Assembly (NCBI RefSeq): GCF_022012435.1
Contig: NZ_JAKLUA010000006.1
Location: 1 to 64,000, forward strand
Length of the DNA stretch: 64,000 nt
DNA from: Bradyrhizobium zhengyangense
Lineage (GTDB): Bacteria > Pseudomonadota > Alphaproteobacteria > Rhizobiales > Xanthobacteraceae
Direction of reading: 5' to 3'
Under the pieces are notes generated by a model. That model saw nothing but the letters and a program-made list of their open reading frames with translations, was not told the DNA's origin and made no database searches. Both the position numbers and the translations under genes were made by a program. Of this stretch, positions 16,679-26,795 are shown one piece after another. Positions within the stretch are counted from its first letter, which is position 1; each line of letters begins with the position of its first letter.

Positions 16679-16856
16679 GAAACAATCCGATAGCCAGCGC
16701 CAAATCAACGCGAAGCCTAAAGGATTGCGGTAAACACGGACTTTCTTCGCGCGGAAATTGCGTCGCGATCACCCCGGGAAAATACGGGGAATGCGATACG
16801 GCAATCGATCCTTTGACGTCTGCCGGCGACCTGATGTCGCCGGCATGCGCTTGGCT

Positions 16857-17459
16857 TCACACGTCGAAGAACACCGTCTCGTTGTCGCCCTGCAGGCGCA
16901 GGTCGAGCTTGTAGACCGCCTTGCCCGCGTCACGCACCGCAATCAGCGTGGCGCGGCGGTCGGCTGGAACCAGCGCCAGCACGGGATCGGCTGTATTACC
17001 GGCCTCGTCGCCGAAATAGATGCGGGTATAGAGATGCCGCAGCATGCCGCGCGCGAACACCGCCAGGACGAGATGTGGTGCCTGCGGCTTGCCGTCGGCA
17101 TCGGGCACCGTGCCCGGCCTGATGGTGTCGAAGGAATAATTGCCGTCCTTGTCGGTGCCGCAGCGGGCGAAGCCGCGGAAGCTGGCGTTCGGCAGCGCGC
17201 GCTTGTCCTGCGGATCGGCGTAGCGCCCCTGCGCATCCGCCTGCCAGATCTCCAGCATGGCGTCGGGCACGGTGGCGCCGTCGCCGTCGAGCACCCGGCC
17301 CTCGATGCGGACGCGATCGCCGGAGACGTCAGGCGTCAGCGTCGAATTGGTGAAGGCGTCGTTCCAGGCGTAATCGCCTGTCGGCGTCAGGCCGTATTTG
17401 AAGAACGGGCCGACGGTCTGCGACGGCGTGATCCCATCGGGCTTCACAGAATCCTGCAC
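16857..17459 (-). CDS. pcaG: Protocatechuate 3,4-dioxygenase alpha subunit
   Basis: A 200-residue alpha subunit that pairs with PcaH to form the intradiol enzyme opening protocatechuate to 3-carboxy-cis,cis-muconate. The N-terminal TPSQTVGPFFKYGL and the core LEIWQADAQGRYADP match PcaG. The iron-ligand tyrosines and histidines of the beta subunit are not all conserved here, as expected for the alpha chain. The GTG at 17459 lies one base after the pcaH TAA, with GGAGAA upstream inside pcaH, so the pair is tightly coupled. A longer in-frame reading would run into pcaH in another frame. Confidence 0.93.
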   Translation of the reverse strand: MQDSVKPDGITPSQTVGPFFKYGLTPTGDYAWNDAFTNSTLTPDVSGDRVRIEGRVLDGDGATVPDAMLEIWQADAQGRYADPQDKRALPNASFRGFARCGTDKDGNYSFDTIRPGTVPDADGKPQAPHLVLAVFARGMLRHLYTRIYFGDEAGNTADPVLALVPADRRATLIAVRDAGKAVYKLDLRLQGDNETVFFDV

Positions 17460-17460
17460 G

Positions 17461-18162
17461 TTAGTGGTTCTCCATGGGGGTGGCGTTCTTGCCGCGCAGC
17501 ACGATGTCGAAGCGGTAGCACAGCGCCCATTCGGGCTTGGTATTCTCGAGGTCAAACGACGAGACCATGCGCATCCGCGCCTTCTCATCCGGCACCGAAT
17601 TGAAGATCGGATCGAACGGGAACAGCGGATCTCCCGGAAAATACATCTGCGTCACCAGGCGGCTGACGAAGGAATGACCGAACACCGAAAGATGAATGTG
17701 CGCGGGGCGCCAGGCATTGTGATGATTGCCCCAGGGGTAAGCGCCGGGCTTGATGCTGACGAAGCGATAATAGCCGGCGGCATCGCTCACGGTGCGGCCC
17801 GCGCCGGTGAAATTGGGATCGAGCGGCGCCGGATGCTGATCGCGGACATGGACGTAGCGGCCGCAGGCGTTGGCCTGCCAGATCTCGACCAGCGTGTTGG
17901 GCACGCCGCGGCCATCCTCGTCGCGGACATGACCATGCACGATGATGCGCTCGCCGAGCGGCTCGCCCTTGTGCTGGGTGGTGAGATCGTTGTCGCCCTC
18001 GCGCACGGTCTCGTGGCCATAGACCGGGCCGGTCAGCTCCGACAGCGTGTGGCGCATCGGGATCAAGGGCTTGTTCGGTGCGCGCTTGATCGAGCTCTTG
18101 TACTCGGGCGACAGCGGCAGCGGATGCGCCGTGTTGCTGCCTGTGGGATAGATGAATGTCAT
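17461..18162 (-). CDS. pcaH: Protocatechuate 3,4-dioxygenase beta subunit
   Basis: A 233-residue catalytic subunit carrying the non-heme Fe(III). The four ligands are visible: Tyr103 in GRYVHVRD, Tyr142 in AYPWGNHHN, and His155 and His157 in WRPAHIHLSVF. A strong ribosome site, GGGGAGGAG, precedes the ATG. The normal partner is PcaG, encoded directly downstream. pcaB, pcaC/D and pcaIJ for the next steps are not in this window, so the pathway must continue elsewhere in the genome. Confidence 0.95.
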   Translation of the reverse strand: MTFIYPTGSNTAHPLPLSPEYKSSIKRAPNKPLIPMRHTLSELTGPVYGHETVREGDNDLTTQHKGEPLGERIIVHGHVRDEDGRGVPNTLVEIWQANACGRYVHVRDQHPAPLDPNFTGAGRTVSDAAGYYRFVSIKPGAYPWGNHHNAWRPAHIHLSVFGHSFVSRLVTQMYFPGDPLFPFDPIFNSVPDEKARMRMVSSFDLENTKPEWALCYRFDIVLRGKNATPMENH

Positions 18163-18288
18163 TGGCGAACTCCTCCCCGGCCATTTCGGCTCGGCCGGAC
18201 CACATTTGCGCCAATCATTATAGAATATAACTAATCTAGGGAAGCAGCTTTCGCACCCCTTTCGCGCCCGGCATTCGGCACGAGCGCC

Positions 18289-19182
18289 CTATTTGATCGG
18301 CGCACGCGGCAGCACGGCCTCCCCGGCCTCGAGCCGGTAGGTGTGATCGAGCGAATACCAAGGGGTCGAAACGCCACGCGCGGTCGGATGCGACGTCTCG
18401 TGGCGCACGAACTTGCCGATCAGCGCTTGTGTCACGCCGAACTGCACGTCGCTGTCGATATGGGGATCGTTGGGATCGTAGACCTGCGAGATCAGCACCT
18501 TGAACCCGGGCTTGAGAATCAGGGCGTGCAGATGCGCCGGACGATAGGGGTGCCGGCTCTGTGCTTCCAGGAGGCGACCGACCACGCCATTGGTCGGAAT
18601 GGGATAGCCTGTCATCATCACCGAGCGAAAGGCGAAGCGCCCGTCTGCATCTGTCGTGAACTTGCCGCGCAGGTTCATGTCGGCTTGCTCGGGGTCCTGG
18701 TTCTCGTACAGCCCAACCGGCGAGGCGTGCCAGACATCGACTTCCGCGCCGGCGACGGGGCGACCGTCCTTGTCGACGACACGGCCATTGACGAACAGCG
18801 GCGCGCCCGGAGTCTCGGAGCGGACGATCGATCCGCCATTCTCCACCCGTGGCGAGTTCAGCCGCCAGAACGGCCCGAGCAGCGACTGATCGGTTTCCGT
18901 ATTGCCTTGATCGCCATTATTGAGCAGGCAGACCAGCGGCGAGACCCCGAGCGAGCCCGCCATCAGCACGACTTCGTTATGCGTGTCGGTGGTCAGCTTG
19001 CCGAGTTCGGCGATGATTGCGGTCGCGTCGCGAAATTCCTTCTCGGTCAAGCGCACGTCACGGACAAAGCCGTGCAGATGCTTGACCAGCGAGACCATGA
19101 TCTGCCGCATCCGCGGATCGGACGTTCGCTCCATCACCGCCAGTGCGGCGGCCGTGACGTCCTGCTCGCGCTCGATGATCAT
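18289..19182 (-). CDS. Intradiol ring-cleavage dioxygenase, hydroxyquinol/catechol 1,2-dioxygenase type
   Basis: A 297-residue homodimeric-type intradiol dioxygenase. The N-terminal dioxygenase_N helical domain spans about 1-110, followed by the catalytic beta-sandwich. Iron ligands are Tyr159 (VGLYENQDP), Tyr193 (TGYPIPTNG) and His217/His219 (RPAHLHALI). VGLYENQDPEQADMNLRGKF and GYPIP resemble hydroxyquinol 1,2-dioxygenases more than catechol 1,2-dioxygenases, but no maleylacetate reductase gene is adjacent, so specificity remains open. It lies between pcaF and pcaH on the same strand, 126 bases from pcaH, suggesting coregulation in aromatic catabolism. AGGAT precedes the ATG. Confidence 0.88.
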   Translation of the reverse strand: MIIEREQDVTAAALAVMERTSDPRMRQIMVSLVKHLHGFVRDVRLTEKEFRDATAIIAELGKLTTDTHNEVVLMAGSLGVSPLVCLLNNGDQGNTETDQSLLGPFWRLNSPRVENGGSIVRSETPGAPLFVNGRVVDKDGRPVAGAEVDVWHASPVGLYENQDPEQADMNLRGKFTTDADGRFAFRSVMMTGYPIPTNGVVGRLLEAQSRHPYRPAHLHALILKPGFKVLISQVYDPNDPHIDSDVQFGVTQALIGKFVRHETSHPTARGVSTPWYSLDHTYRLEAGEAVLPRAPIK

Positions 19183-19215
19183 GGAACGATCCTCTCATCT
19201 CCCGAGGACTCTTCG

Positions 19216-19239
19216 CCTCTCCCCGCTTGCGGGGAGAGG
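19216..19239. repeat. Intergenic hairpin between pcaF and the intradiol dioxygenase gene
   Basis: CCTCTCCCC and GGGGAGAGG form a perfect 9-bp stem around GCTTGC, about 15 bases beyond the pcaF stop on its transcribed strand. It is one of the dispersed CCTCTCC palindromes in this window. It could attenuate or separate pcaF from the downstream genes. Confidence 0.55.
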
Positions 19240-19253
19240 GAGAGGACAGAGTC

Positions 19254-20462
<1,209 letters not shown>

Positions 20463-20678
20463 CGTTGTTCTCCCTGAATGCCGCGGTTCGGCGGAAATTC
20501 TTCAATGTCGGCGGAGTTTTAGGAGGGCGCCCGCGGCAGGTCAATTGACGGTTGCTTGCGTGTTCCGAGGGACCAGCACGCCGCCGGCGCATGCCGCGGT
20601 GCGGACAACGTGGAAAACCCCCGCTGTCGGGCCAAAGCGATAGGAGCAGGAGGCGAAATTTTGTAGGTTGCGCCGCCC

Positions 20679-23417
20679 ATGACAATGCAACAGCCCATAC
20701 AAGCGCCAGAGCCTGAAACGACCCCCGCACCGCCGGCGGAAGCCGCCGCGCGCGTCACGCCGATGATGGAACAGTATCTGGAGATCAAGGCGGCGCATCA
20801 GGGCTTGCTGCTGTTCTACCGGATGGGCGATTTCTACGAGCTGTTCTTCGAGGACGCCGAGATCGCCTCCAGGACGCTCGGCATCGTGTTGACCAAGCGC
20901 GGCAAGCATCAGGGCAACGATATCCCGATGTGCGGCGTGCCGGTCGAGCGCTCCGAGGATTATCTGCACCGCCTGATCAGCGCCGGCCACCGGGTCGCCG
21001 TGTGCGAGCAGACCGAGGATCCCGCGGCGGCGAAAGCGCGCGGCAACAAGAGCGTCGTGCGCCGCGGCGTGGTGCGGCTGGTGACGCCGGGCACGCTGAC
21101 GGAAGACACGCTGCTCGATGCGCGCGCGAACAATTATTTGCTGGCGATCGCGCGGGCGCGCTCGTCCGCCGGCGGCGACCGTTTCGGGCTTGCCTGGATC
21201 GACATCTCGACCGCCGAATTCACGGTGACGGAAGTCTCGGGCGGCGAGCTCGCCGCGACGCTGGCGCGCATCAACCCGAACGAGGCCATCGTCACCGACG
21301 CGCTTTATGGCGATAACGAACTCGGGCAGACCTTGCGCGAGCTGCCGGCGGTGACGCCGGTGACCCGCGATGTCTTCGACGGCGCCACCGCCGAGAAACG
21401 CCTTTGCGACTACTTTGCCGTCGCGACCATGGACGGGCTGGCGCAGCTGTCGCGGCTGGAAGCCACCGCTGCTGCCGCCGCCGTCACCTATGTCGACCGC
21501 ACCCAGGTCGGCAAGCATCCGCCGCTGTCGCCGCCCGCGCGCGAAGCCTCCGGCGCGACCATGGCGATCGATCCCGCCACCCGCGCCAATCTCGAGCTGA
21601 CGCGGACGCTCGCCGGCGAACGCCGCGGCTCGCTGCTCGATGCCATCGACTGCACGGTCACCTCGGCCGGCTCGCGCCTGCTGGCGCAGCGGCTGGCCGC
21701 GCCCTTGACCGACGCGCCGGCGATCGCGCGGCGGCTCGATGCCGTCAGTGCCTTCGTCGCGGATTCGGCGACGCGCGAGGACATCCGCAGCATCTTGCGC
21801 GGCGCGCCCGACATGTCGCGCGCGCTGGCCCGCCTCTCCGTCGGCCGCGGCGGACCGCGCGACCTTGCGGGCTTGCGCGACGGCATCATCGCCGCAGACC
21901 AGGTTTTGGCGCGGCTTGGCGAGCTCGACCAGCCGCCGCAGGAGATCACGGCAGTGATGGCGGCGCTGAAGCGTCCCTCGCGCGAGCTCGCCGCCGAATT
22001 CGCGCGCGCGCTCGACGAGCAATTGCCGCTGATCAAGCGCGATGGCGGCTTCGTTCGTGCCGGCTATGAGCCGGCGCTCGACGAAGCGCGAAACCTACGC
22101 GACGCTTCGCGCCTGGTCGTGGCCTCGATGCAGGCGCGCTACGCCGACGTGACCTCCGTCAAGGCGCTCAAGATCCGCCACAACAATGTGCTCGGCTATT
22201 TCGTCGAGGTCACCGCGCAGCACGGCGACAAGCTGATGTCGGCGCCGCTGAATGCGACCTTCATCCATCGCCAGACGCTGGCGGGCCAGGTGCGGTTCAC
22301 GACGTCGGAGCTCGGCGAGATCGAAGCAAAGATCGCCAATGCCGGCGACCGCGCGCTCGGCCTCGAGCTCGAGATCTTCGAGCGGCTCTGCGCCAGGGCG
22401 ATCGAGATCAGCGACGATCTGCGTGCGGCCGCGCAAGGCTTTGCGCTGCTCGATGTCGCGACGTCGCTGGCCAAGCTCGCGGTCGACGAGAACTATGTGC
22501 GACCCGAGGTCGATGGCTCGCTCGGCTTTGCGATCGAAGCCGGCCGCCATCCGGTGGTCGAGCAGGCCTTGAAGCGCAACGGCGAGCCGTTCATTGCGAA
22601 CGCCTGCGATCTCTCGCCGAGCCCGGCGCAAAAATCCGGCCAGCTCTGGCTGCTGACCGGCCCGAACATGGCGGGTAAGTCGACCTTCCTGCGCCAGAAC
22701 GCGCTGATTGCGCTTCTTGCTCAAATCGGCAGTTTCGTGCCGGCGACGCGCGCGCGGATCGGCATCGTCGACCGTCTGTTCTCGCGCGTCGGCGCCGCCG
22801 ACGATCTCGCCCGCGGCCGCTCGACCTTCATGGTGGAGATGGTGGAGACGGCGGCGATCCTCAACCAGGCCGGCGAGCGCGCGCTTGTGATCCTCGATGA
22901 GATCGGCCGCGGCACCGCGACCTTCGATGGTCTGTCGATCGCCTGGGCCGCGATCGAGCATCTGCACGAGAGCAACCGCTGCCGCACGCTGTTCGCGACG
23001 CATTATCACGAGCTGACCGCGCTCTCGGCCAAGCTGCCGCGCATGTTCAATGCGACGGTGCGGGTGAAGGAATGGCAGGGCAATGTCGTGTTCCTGCACG
23101 AGGTGCTGCCGGGCTCGGCCGATCGCTCCTACGGCATCCAGGTCGCCAAGCTCGCCGGCCTGCCGCCCGCTGTGATCACGCGCGCCAAATCGGTGCTGGC
23201 AAAGCTCGAAGCGCAGGATCGCGGCCAGACCGCCCGTGCGCTCGCCGACGATCTGCCGTTGTTCGCCGTCCCCTCGCGCGCCGCCGCGGAAGCCGCACCG
23301 CCGACCGAGGCTGAACTGCTGATGGACGCCGTGAAGGCGCTCCATCCCGACGAGATGTCGCCGCGCGAGGCGTTGGATGCGCTGTATGCGCTGAAGGCCA
23401 AGCTGCCGAAGCAGTGA
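20679..23417 (+). CDS. mutS: DNA mismatch repair protein MutS
   Basis: A 912-residue mismatch sensor and clamp. The mismatch-binding domain I contains RMGDFYELFFEDA, with the intercalating Phe52 and Glu54 of the FxE motif. The connector, lever and clamp domains follow, and the C-terminal ABC ATPase shows Walker A TGPNMAGKST (about 659-668), Walker B LVILDEIGRGT and the ATHYHELT switch. The far C-terminal part (DAVKALHPDEMSPREALDAL) is the tetramerisation/beta-clamp region. A disordered Pro/Glu-rich leader of about 25 residues precedes domain I. The start is the ATG at 20679 or the one at 20685. It ends 9 bases before the convergent chemoreceptor gene. Confidence 0.97.
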   Translation: MTMQQPIQAPEPETTPAPPAEAAARVTPMMEQYLEIKAAHQGLLLFYRMGDFYELFFEDAEIASRTLGIVLTKRGKHQGNDIPMCGVPVERSEDYLHRLISAGHRVAVCEQTEDPAAAKARGNKSVVRRGVVRLVTPGTLTEDTLLDARANNYLLAIARARSSAGGDRFGLAWIDISTAEFTVTEVSGGELAATLARINPNEAIVTDALYGDNELGQTLRELPAVTPVTRDVFDGATAEKRLCDYFAVATMDGLAQLSRLEATAAAAAVTYVDRTQVGKHPPLSPPAREASGATMAIDPATRANLELTRTLAGERRGSLLDAIDCTVTSAGSRLLAQRLAAPLTDAPAIARRLDAVSAFVADSATREDIRSILRGAPDMSRALARLSVGRGGPRDLAGLRDGIIAADQVLARLGELDQPPQEITAVMAALKRPSRELAAEFARALDEQLPLIKRDGGFVRAGYEPALDEARNLRDASRLVVASMQARYADVTSVKALKIRHNNVLGYFVEVTAQHGDKLMSAPLNATFIHRQTLAGQVRFTTSELGEIEAKIANAGDRALGLELEIFERLCARAIEISDDLRAAAQGFALLDVATSLAKLAVDENYVRPEVDGSLGFAIEAGRHPVVEQALKRNGEPFIANACDLSPSPAQKSGQLWLLTGPNMAGKSTFLRQNALIALLAQIGSFVPATRARIGIVDRLFSRVGAADDLARGRSTFMVEMVETAAILNQAGERALVILDEIGRGTATFDGLSIAWAAIEHLHESNRCRTLFATHYHELTALSAKLPRMFNATVRVKEWQGNVVFLHEVLPGSADRSYGIQVAKLAGLPPAVITRAKSVLAKLEAQDRGQTARALADDLPLFAVPSRAAAEAAPPTEAELLMDAVKALHPDEMSPREALDALYALKAKLPKQ

Positions 23418-23426
23418 CGATGCCGT

Positions 23427-25103
23427 TTAAGCCCTCGCCGCGATCGCCGCAGCTTCCGCGGCGGCGCGTTGCATGCTGGTCGACATTTCGTTCGTGACCG
23501 TGCTCTGCTCCTCGATTGCGGCGGCCGTCGACGTGACATATTCGCTGACGTTGTTGATGGCCGTCTTGATCGAAGCCAGAGCGGTGACGACGTCACCGGA
23601 GATGCCGTTGAGGCTGCCGATCTCCGCGCCAATCTTGTCCGTGGCCTGCTTGGCCTGGTTGGCGAGGCTCTTGACCTCCGAGGCGACCACGGCGAAGCCG
23701 CGACCGGCTTCGCCAGCGCGCGCCGATTCGATCGTGGCGTTGAGCGCGAGCAGGTTGATCTGCCCGGTGATGTTGTTGATGAGCTCGACGATGCCGCTCA
23801 TTGCCTGCGCGGCTTCGGTGAGGCGCTGGGCCTGCGCGTCGGCGGTAGCGACCTGATCCACCGCGCTCATCGCCGTCTCGCGCGACTTTGTCATGGCCTC
23901 CGAGATCTCCCGCACCGAGGCATTCAGCTCCTCTGATCCGGCGGCGACCGATTCCATCATGCCGCGAACGCGTTCGTTGCCCATGCGTACCAGCACCTGC
24001 TTCGTGACATCGGTGGCGTATTTCACGACCTTGTAGGGCCTGCCGTTGAGATCGAAGATCGGGTTGTAGGAGGCCTGGATGTAGACTTCCTTGCCGCCCT
24101 TGCCGATGCGCTTGTATTCCCCTGCCTGGTACTGACCGCGGTTGAGCGCGGCCCAGAATTCGCGATAGGCGGCGCCGTCGCGCTCACCGGGCTCGACGAA
24201 CATGCTGTGATGCTTGCCCTTGATCTCGGCCAGCGAATAGCCGAGGGCTGCGAGGAAGTTCGAGTTCGCTGTGATGATCGTGCCGTCCATGTTGAACTCG
24301 ATCACGGCCTGCGCCTTGTCGATGGCTTCGAGCTGGCCGGCGCGGTCGGCGTTCTTCAGCTTTTCCGCGGTGACGTCTGTTGCGTATTTGACTACGCCGA
24401 ACGGCTTGCCGCTCTCGTCGAGCAGCGGGTTGTAAGAGGCGAGAATCCAGACCTCTCGGCCACCCTTGCCGATACGCTTGAACTCGCCGGCCTGGTACTC
24501 ACCGCGATTGAGCTTCGCCCAGAATTCGCGATAGGCCGCGCCATCGCGCTCGGCGGGCGCCACGAACATGCTGTGATGCTTGCCCTGGATCTCGGCCAGC
24601 GAATAGCCGAGCGCATTGCAGAAATTCTCGTTGGCGGCGACAATGGTGCCGTCGAGCTTGAACTCGATCACCGCCTGGGCACGACTGCTGGCGGCGATCT
24701 TCGAAGCGTCCGTCATGCTCCGGATCTTCTTCTCGGTGATGTCGGTCGCAATCTTGGCGACCATCACCGCCTTGCCGTTGCCGTCGAGCACCGGATTGTA
24801 GGATGCTTCGATCCAGATCTCGTGGCCGTCCTTCGCGATTCGCTTGAACTCGCGCGCCTGATACTCGCCACGATTCAGTGCGGCCCAGAACGCCTTGTAC
24901 TCAGCGGTTTCGCGCTGGTCGGCCGGCACGAACATGGAATGATGCTTGCCCTGGATATCGTCGAGCCTATAACCGAGGGCATCGAGAAAATTCTTGTTGG
25001 CCGTGATGATCGTCCCATCAAGATTGAATTCGATCATCGCCTGGGAACGGCCGATGGCATCGAGCCGCGCCTGGGCGTCAGAATGGGACTTGCGACCGAA
25101 CAT
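23427..25103 (-). CDS. Soluble chemoreceptor with three tandem PAS domains
   Basis: A 558-residue methyl-accepting chemotaxis protein without membrane helices. Three PAS domains of 122 residues each occupy about 1-370; each contains a MIEFNLDGTI or close variant, then GKHHSMFV and GEYQA.EFKRI. The signalling hairpin (about 390-558) carries AGEAGRGFAVVASEVKSLA; HAMP is absent. The repeats recur at an exact 366-base period (for example the GAACATG of each at 24197, 24563 and 24929), which suggests recent internal duplication. Such proteins usually sense redox or oxygen through heme or FAD; no invariant heme His can be assigned here. GGAG sits 9 bases before the ATG at 25103; a longer in-frame reading adds 55 residues with no fold. 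Confidence 0.9.
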   Translation of the reverse strand: MFGRKSHSDAQARLDAIGRSQAMIEFNLDGTIITANKNFLDALGYRLDDIQGKHHSMFVPADQRETAEYKAFWAALNRGEYQAREFKRIAKDGHEIWIEASYNPVLDGNGKAVMVAKIATDITEKKIRSMTDASKIAASSRAQAVIEFKLDGTIVAANENFCNALGYSLAEIQGKHHSMFVAPAERDGAAYREFWAKLNRGEYQAGEFKRIGKGGREVWILASYNPLLDESGKPFGVVKYATDVTAEKLKNADRAGQLEAIDKAQAVIEFNMDGTIITANSNFLAALGYSLAEIKGKHHSMFVEPGERDGAAYREFWAALNRGQYQAGEYKRIGKGGKEVYIQASYNPIFDLNGRPYKVVKYATDVTKQVLVRMGNERVRGMMESVAAGSEELNASVREISEAMTKSRETAMSAVDQVATADAQAQRLTEAAQAMSGIVELINNITGQINLLALNATIESARAGEAGRGFAVVASEVKSLANQAKQATDKIGAEIGSLNGISGDVVTALASIKTAINNVSEYVTSTAAAIEEQSTVTNEMSTSMQRAAAEAAAIAARA

Positions 25104-25356
25104 TAAAGCATCTCCTCGATGAGAAATCGTTTGCATGACGCAGGCAGCATCGCCCGCGCGCTCGAAAATTTTCGGCTCGCTCGTCACTCGGGTGTAGTGG
25201 AACTGCAGGCCCGCACTTAACGTCGGTCGCCTCAACAACTGACGAGTACATTTACGGGCAAGGCACAAAGATTAAATTAACGACGCTATCGAAATCGGGC
25301 GGCCGAATACCGGAGAAATACGAGGAGGATCACCGCAAAATATCCGTACGCAACGC

Positions 25357-26157
25357 TTACGTTCCAATGCGTCGCGCTCTACGCCCATTCCACCACAGCG
25401 TCAGGTTCCACGTCACGCAGGTTGCAAGCGCGAGGCAAAGGCCAACCGCTGATCCAAGTTTCTCCACCGCAACGTGCATGACGGCGATCGCCATGCCGAA
25501 ACCGAGCAGGCCCCACGCGGAATTGGCGAGCACGGCGGCGGTCGGCGGGCCGCCAATGCGGGGATGCAGGATCACCATCATGCTGGAGAACACCACGGGG
25601 AACAGCGCAATGATGCCGCTGATGCGAGGGCCGACCCAATTCGACGTCGAGACGACGATGGCGACGAGAGTCGCGACCAGCGCGGCCCGCATCGGGATGT
25701 CGTACCAGCGGCGCGTCACCAGCGGCATCTTCACGTGGCGATAGCCTGAGAGCAGCGGAATGCAGATGCCGAACGCGATGAAGTTCGCGGTGAGGCCCGC
25801 GGTGAGTGTCCAGTCGAACATGCGGATGACCGATGCGATCGCGATCCAGACCGCGAACGCGCTGCCGCAGCTCACCGCCATGCTGTGCCGCTGCGCCAGC
25901 ACGACATAGGTGAGGCCCATGAAGATCGTTGCGGCGTTGACCGGCAAGCTCGACAACGCGCCCTGCGCGATGAAGGCGGCGTCATGGTCGATCGCGAGGA
26001 AGACGTAGGAGGGGCCGGCGGAAACCGGCAGCGTCGCAACCAGCGCTCCGATCGCCGGCCCCGAGCGCTCGGTGATCACAGACGCCGACACGACGAACGC
26101 CGCCGCGATCGCCATGCGCAGGAGGAGGAAGACGATGAAATGGAGGTCGGGGGACAT
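25357..26157 (-). CDS. Multipass inner-membrane protein of unknown function
   Basis: A 266-residue hydrophobic protein with eight or so predicted membrane helices, starting FIVFLLLRMAIAAAFVVSASV and including GPAIGALVATLPVSAGPSY and IIALFPVVFSSMMVILHP in symmetrical positions, which hints at an internal repeat. I do not recognise a transporter family with confidence. The in-frame ATG at 26169 lies inside a palindromic repeat, so I prefer the ATG at 26157; no clear ribosome site marks either. It is the last of a minus-strand series that starts with the ssu-type genes, 75 bases from the OsmC gene. Confidence 0.7.
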   Translation of the reverse strand: MSPDLHFIVFLLLRMAIAAAFVVSASVITERSGPAIGALVATLPVSAGPSYVFLAIDHDAAFIAQGALSSLPVNAATIFMGLTYVVLAQRHSMAVSCGSAFAVWIAIASVIRMFDWTLTAGLTANFIAFGICIPLLSGYRHVKMPLVTRRWYDIPMRAALVATLVAIVVSTSNWVGPRISGIIALFPVVFSSMMVILHPRIGGPPTAAVLANSAWGLLGFGMAIAVMHVAVEKLGSAVGLCLALATCVTWNLTLWWNGRRARRIGT

Positions 26158-26164
26158 TTTGTCT

Positions 26165-26203
26165 GTCATTCCGGGGCGCGCGAAGCGCGAGCCCCGGGAC
26201 GAC
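26165..26203. repeat. REP-like palindrome (GTCATTCCGGGGCGCG family, copy 1)
   Basis: CCGGGGC and GCCCCGG arms enclose GCGCGCGAAGCGCGA, bounded by GTCATT and GGACGAC. The same boundary and core recur at 28492-28530, 32519-32618 and 46571-46610. This copy separates the OsmC gene from the downstream membrane-protein gene and overlaps one of that gene's possible starts. Confidence 0.75.
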
Positions 26204-26231
26204 ACCAATTGCTGCGGTTACGACCTGCGCC

Positions 26232-26741
26232 TCACACCCGCTGCATCGACACCGAAACCTTCGGGCCGTTCTTGATGGTCTGATAGACCACGCAATAGCG
26301 CTCGGTGAGCTTGAGCAGGAGATCGAGCTTGTCTTGCGGTGCCGGCGTGTCGACCTCGAAGCGGAGGCGTATCTCGGCGAAGCCGACCGGGGTCTCCTTG
26401 TCGATGCCGAGTGTGCCGCGGAAATCGAGATCGCCCTCGGCGTAGACATTGCCGCTTCTGAGCGGCACTTCGATCGCGGTCGCAACCGACTTCAGTGTGA
26501 CACCGGCGCAGGCAACGAGCGCTTCCAGCAGCATGTCACCGGAGCAGAGCTCGAGCCCTGAACCGCCGGTGGCCGGATGCAGGCCAGCCGTCGCGATGGC
26601 GCGGCCGGTCTCAACCTTGCAGGCGATGCCTTCGCTCTCGGTCGAGCCCTTGGCCTTCAGCGTGATCATCGCGGTCTTGGGATCGGACTTGTAGCGTTCC
26701 TTGATAGGGGCCTGCATCTGGCGCAGCTCTGCGGCATCCAT
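26232..26741 (-). CDS. OsmC/Ohr-family protein
   Basis: A 169-residue protein of the OsmC/Ohr thiol peroxidase fold. Two cysteines sit in the family positions: LEALVACAGVTL (on the central helix) and LTERYCVVYQTI. These could reduce organic hydroperoxides, although many OsmC-like proteins with a strict redox pair remain uncharacterised. A third Cys (ELCSGDMLL) is nearby. GGGAGAGAA precedes the ATG at 26741. It follows the ATPase gene of the ssu-type transporter by about 55 bases on the same strand and may be cotranscribed. Confidence 0.87.
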   Translation of the reverse strand: MDAAELRQMQAPIKERYKSDPKTAMITLKAKGSTESEGIACKVETGRAIATAGLHPATGGSGLELCSGDMLLEALVACAGVTLKSVATAIEVPLRSGNVYAEGDLDFRGTLGIDKETPVGFAEIRLRFEVDTPAPQDKLDLLLKLTERYCVVYQTIKNGPKVSVSMQRV

Positions 26742-26795
26742 CTTGTTCTCTCCCGGGAAAATTGTCTCTCGATGTACCGGCTCGGGGCGAAAATG

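Noticed and set aside
26157..26208. The longer in-frame start of the membrane-protein gene
   Set aside because: The extension and the ATG at 26169 lie in a palindromic repeat, so the ATG at 26157 is preferred.
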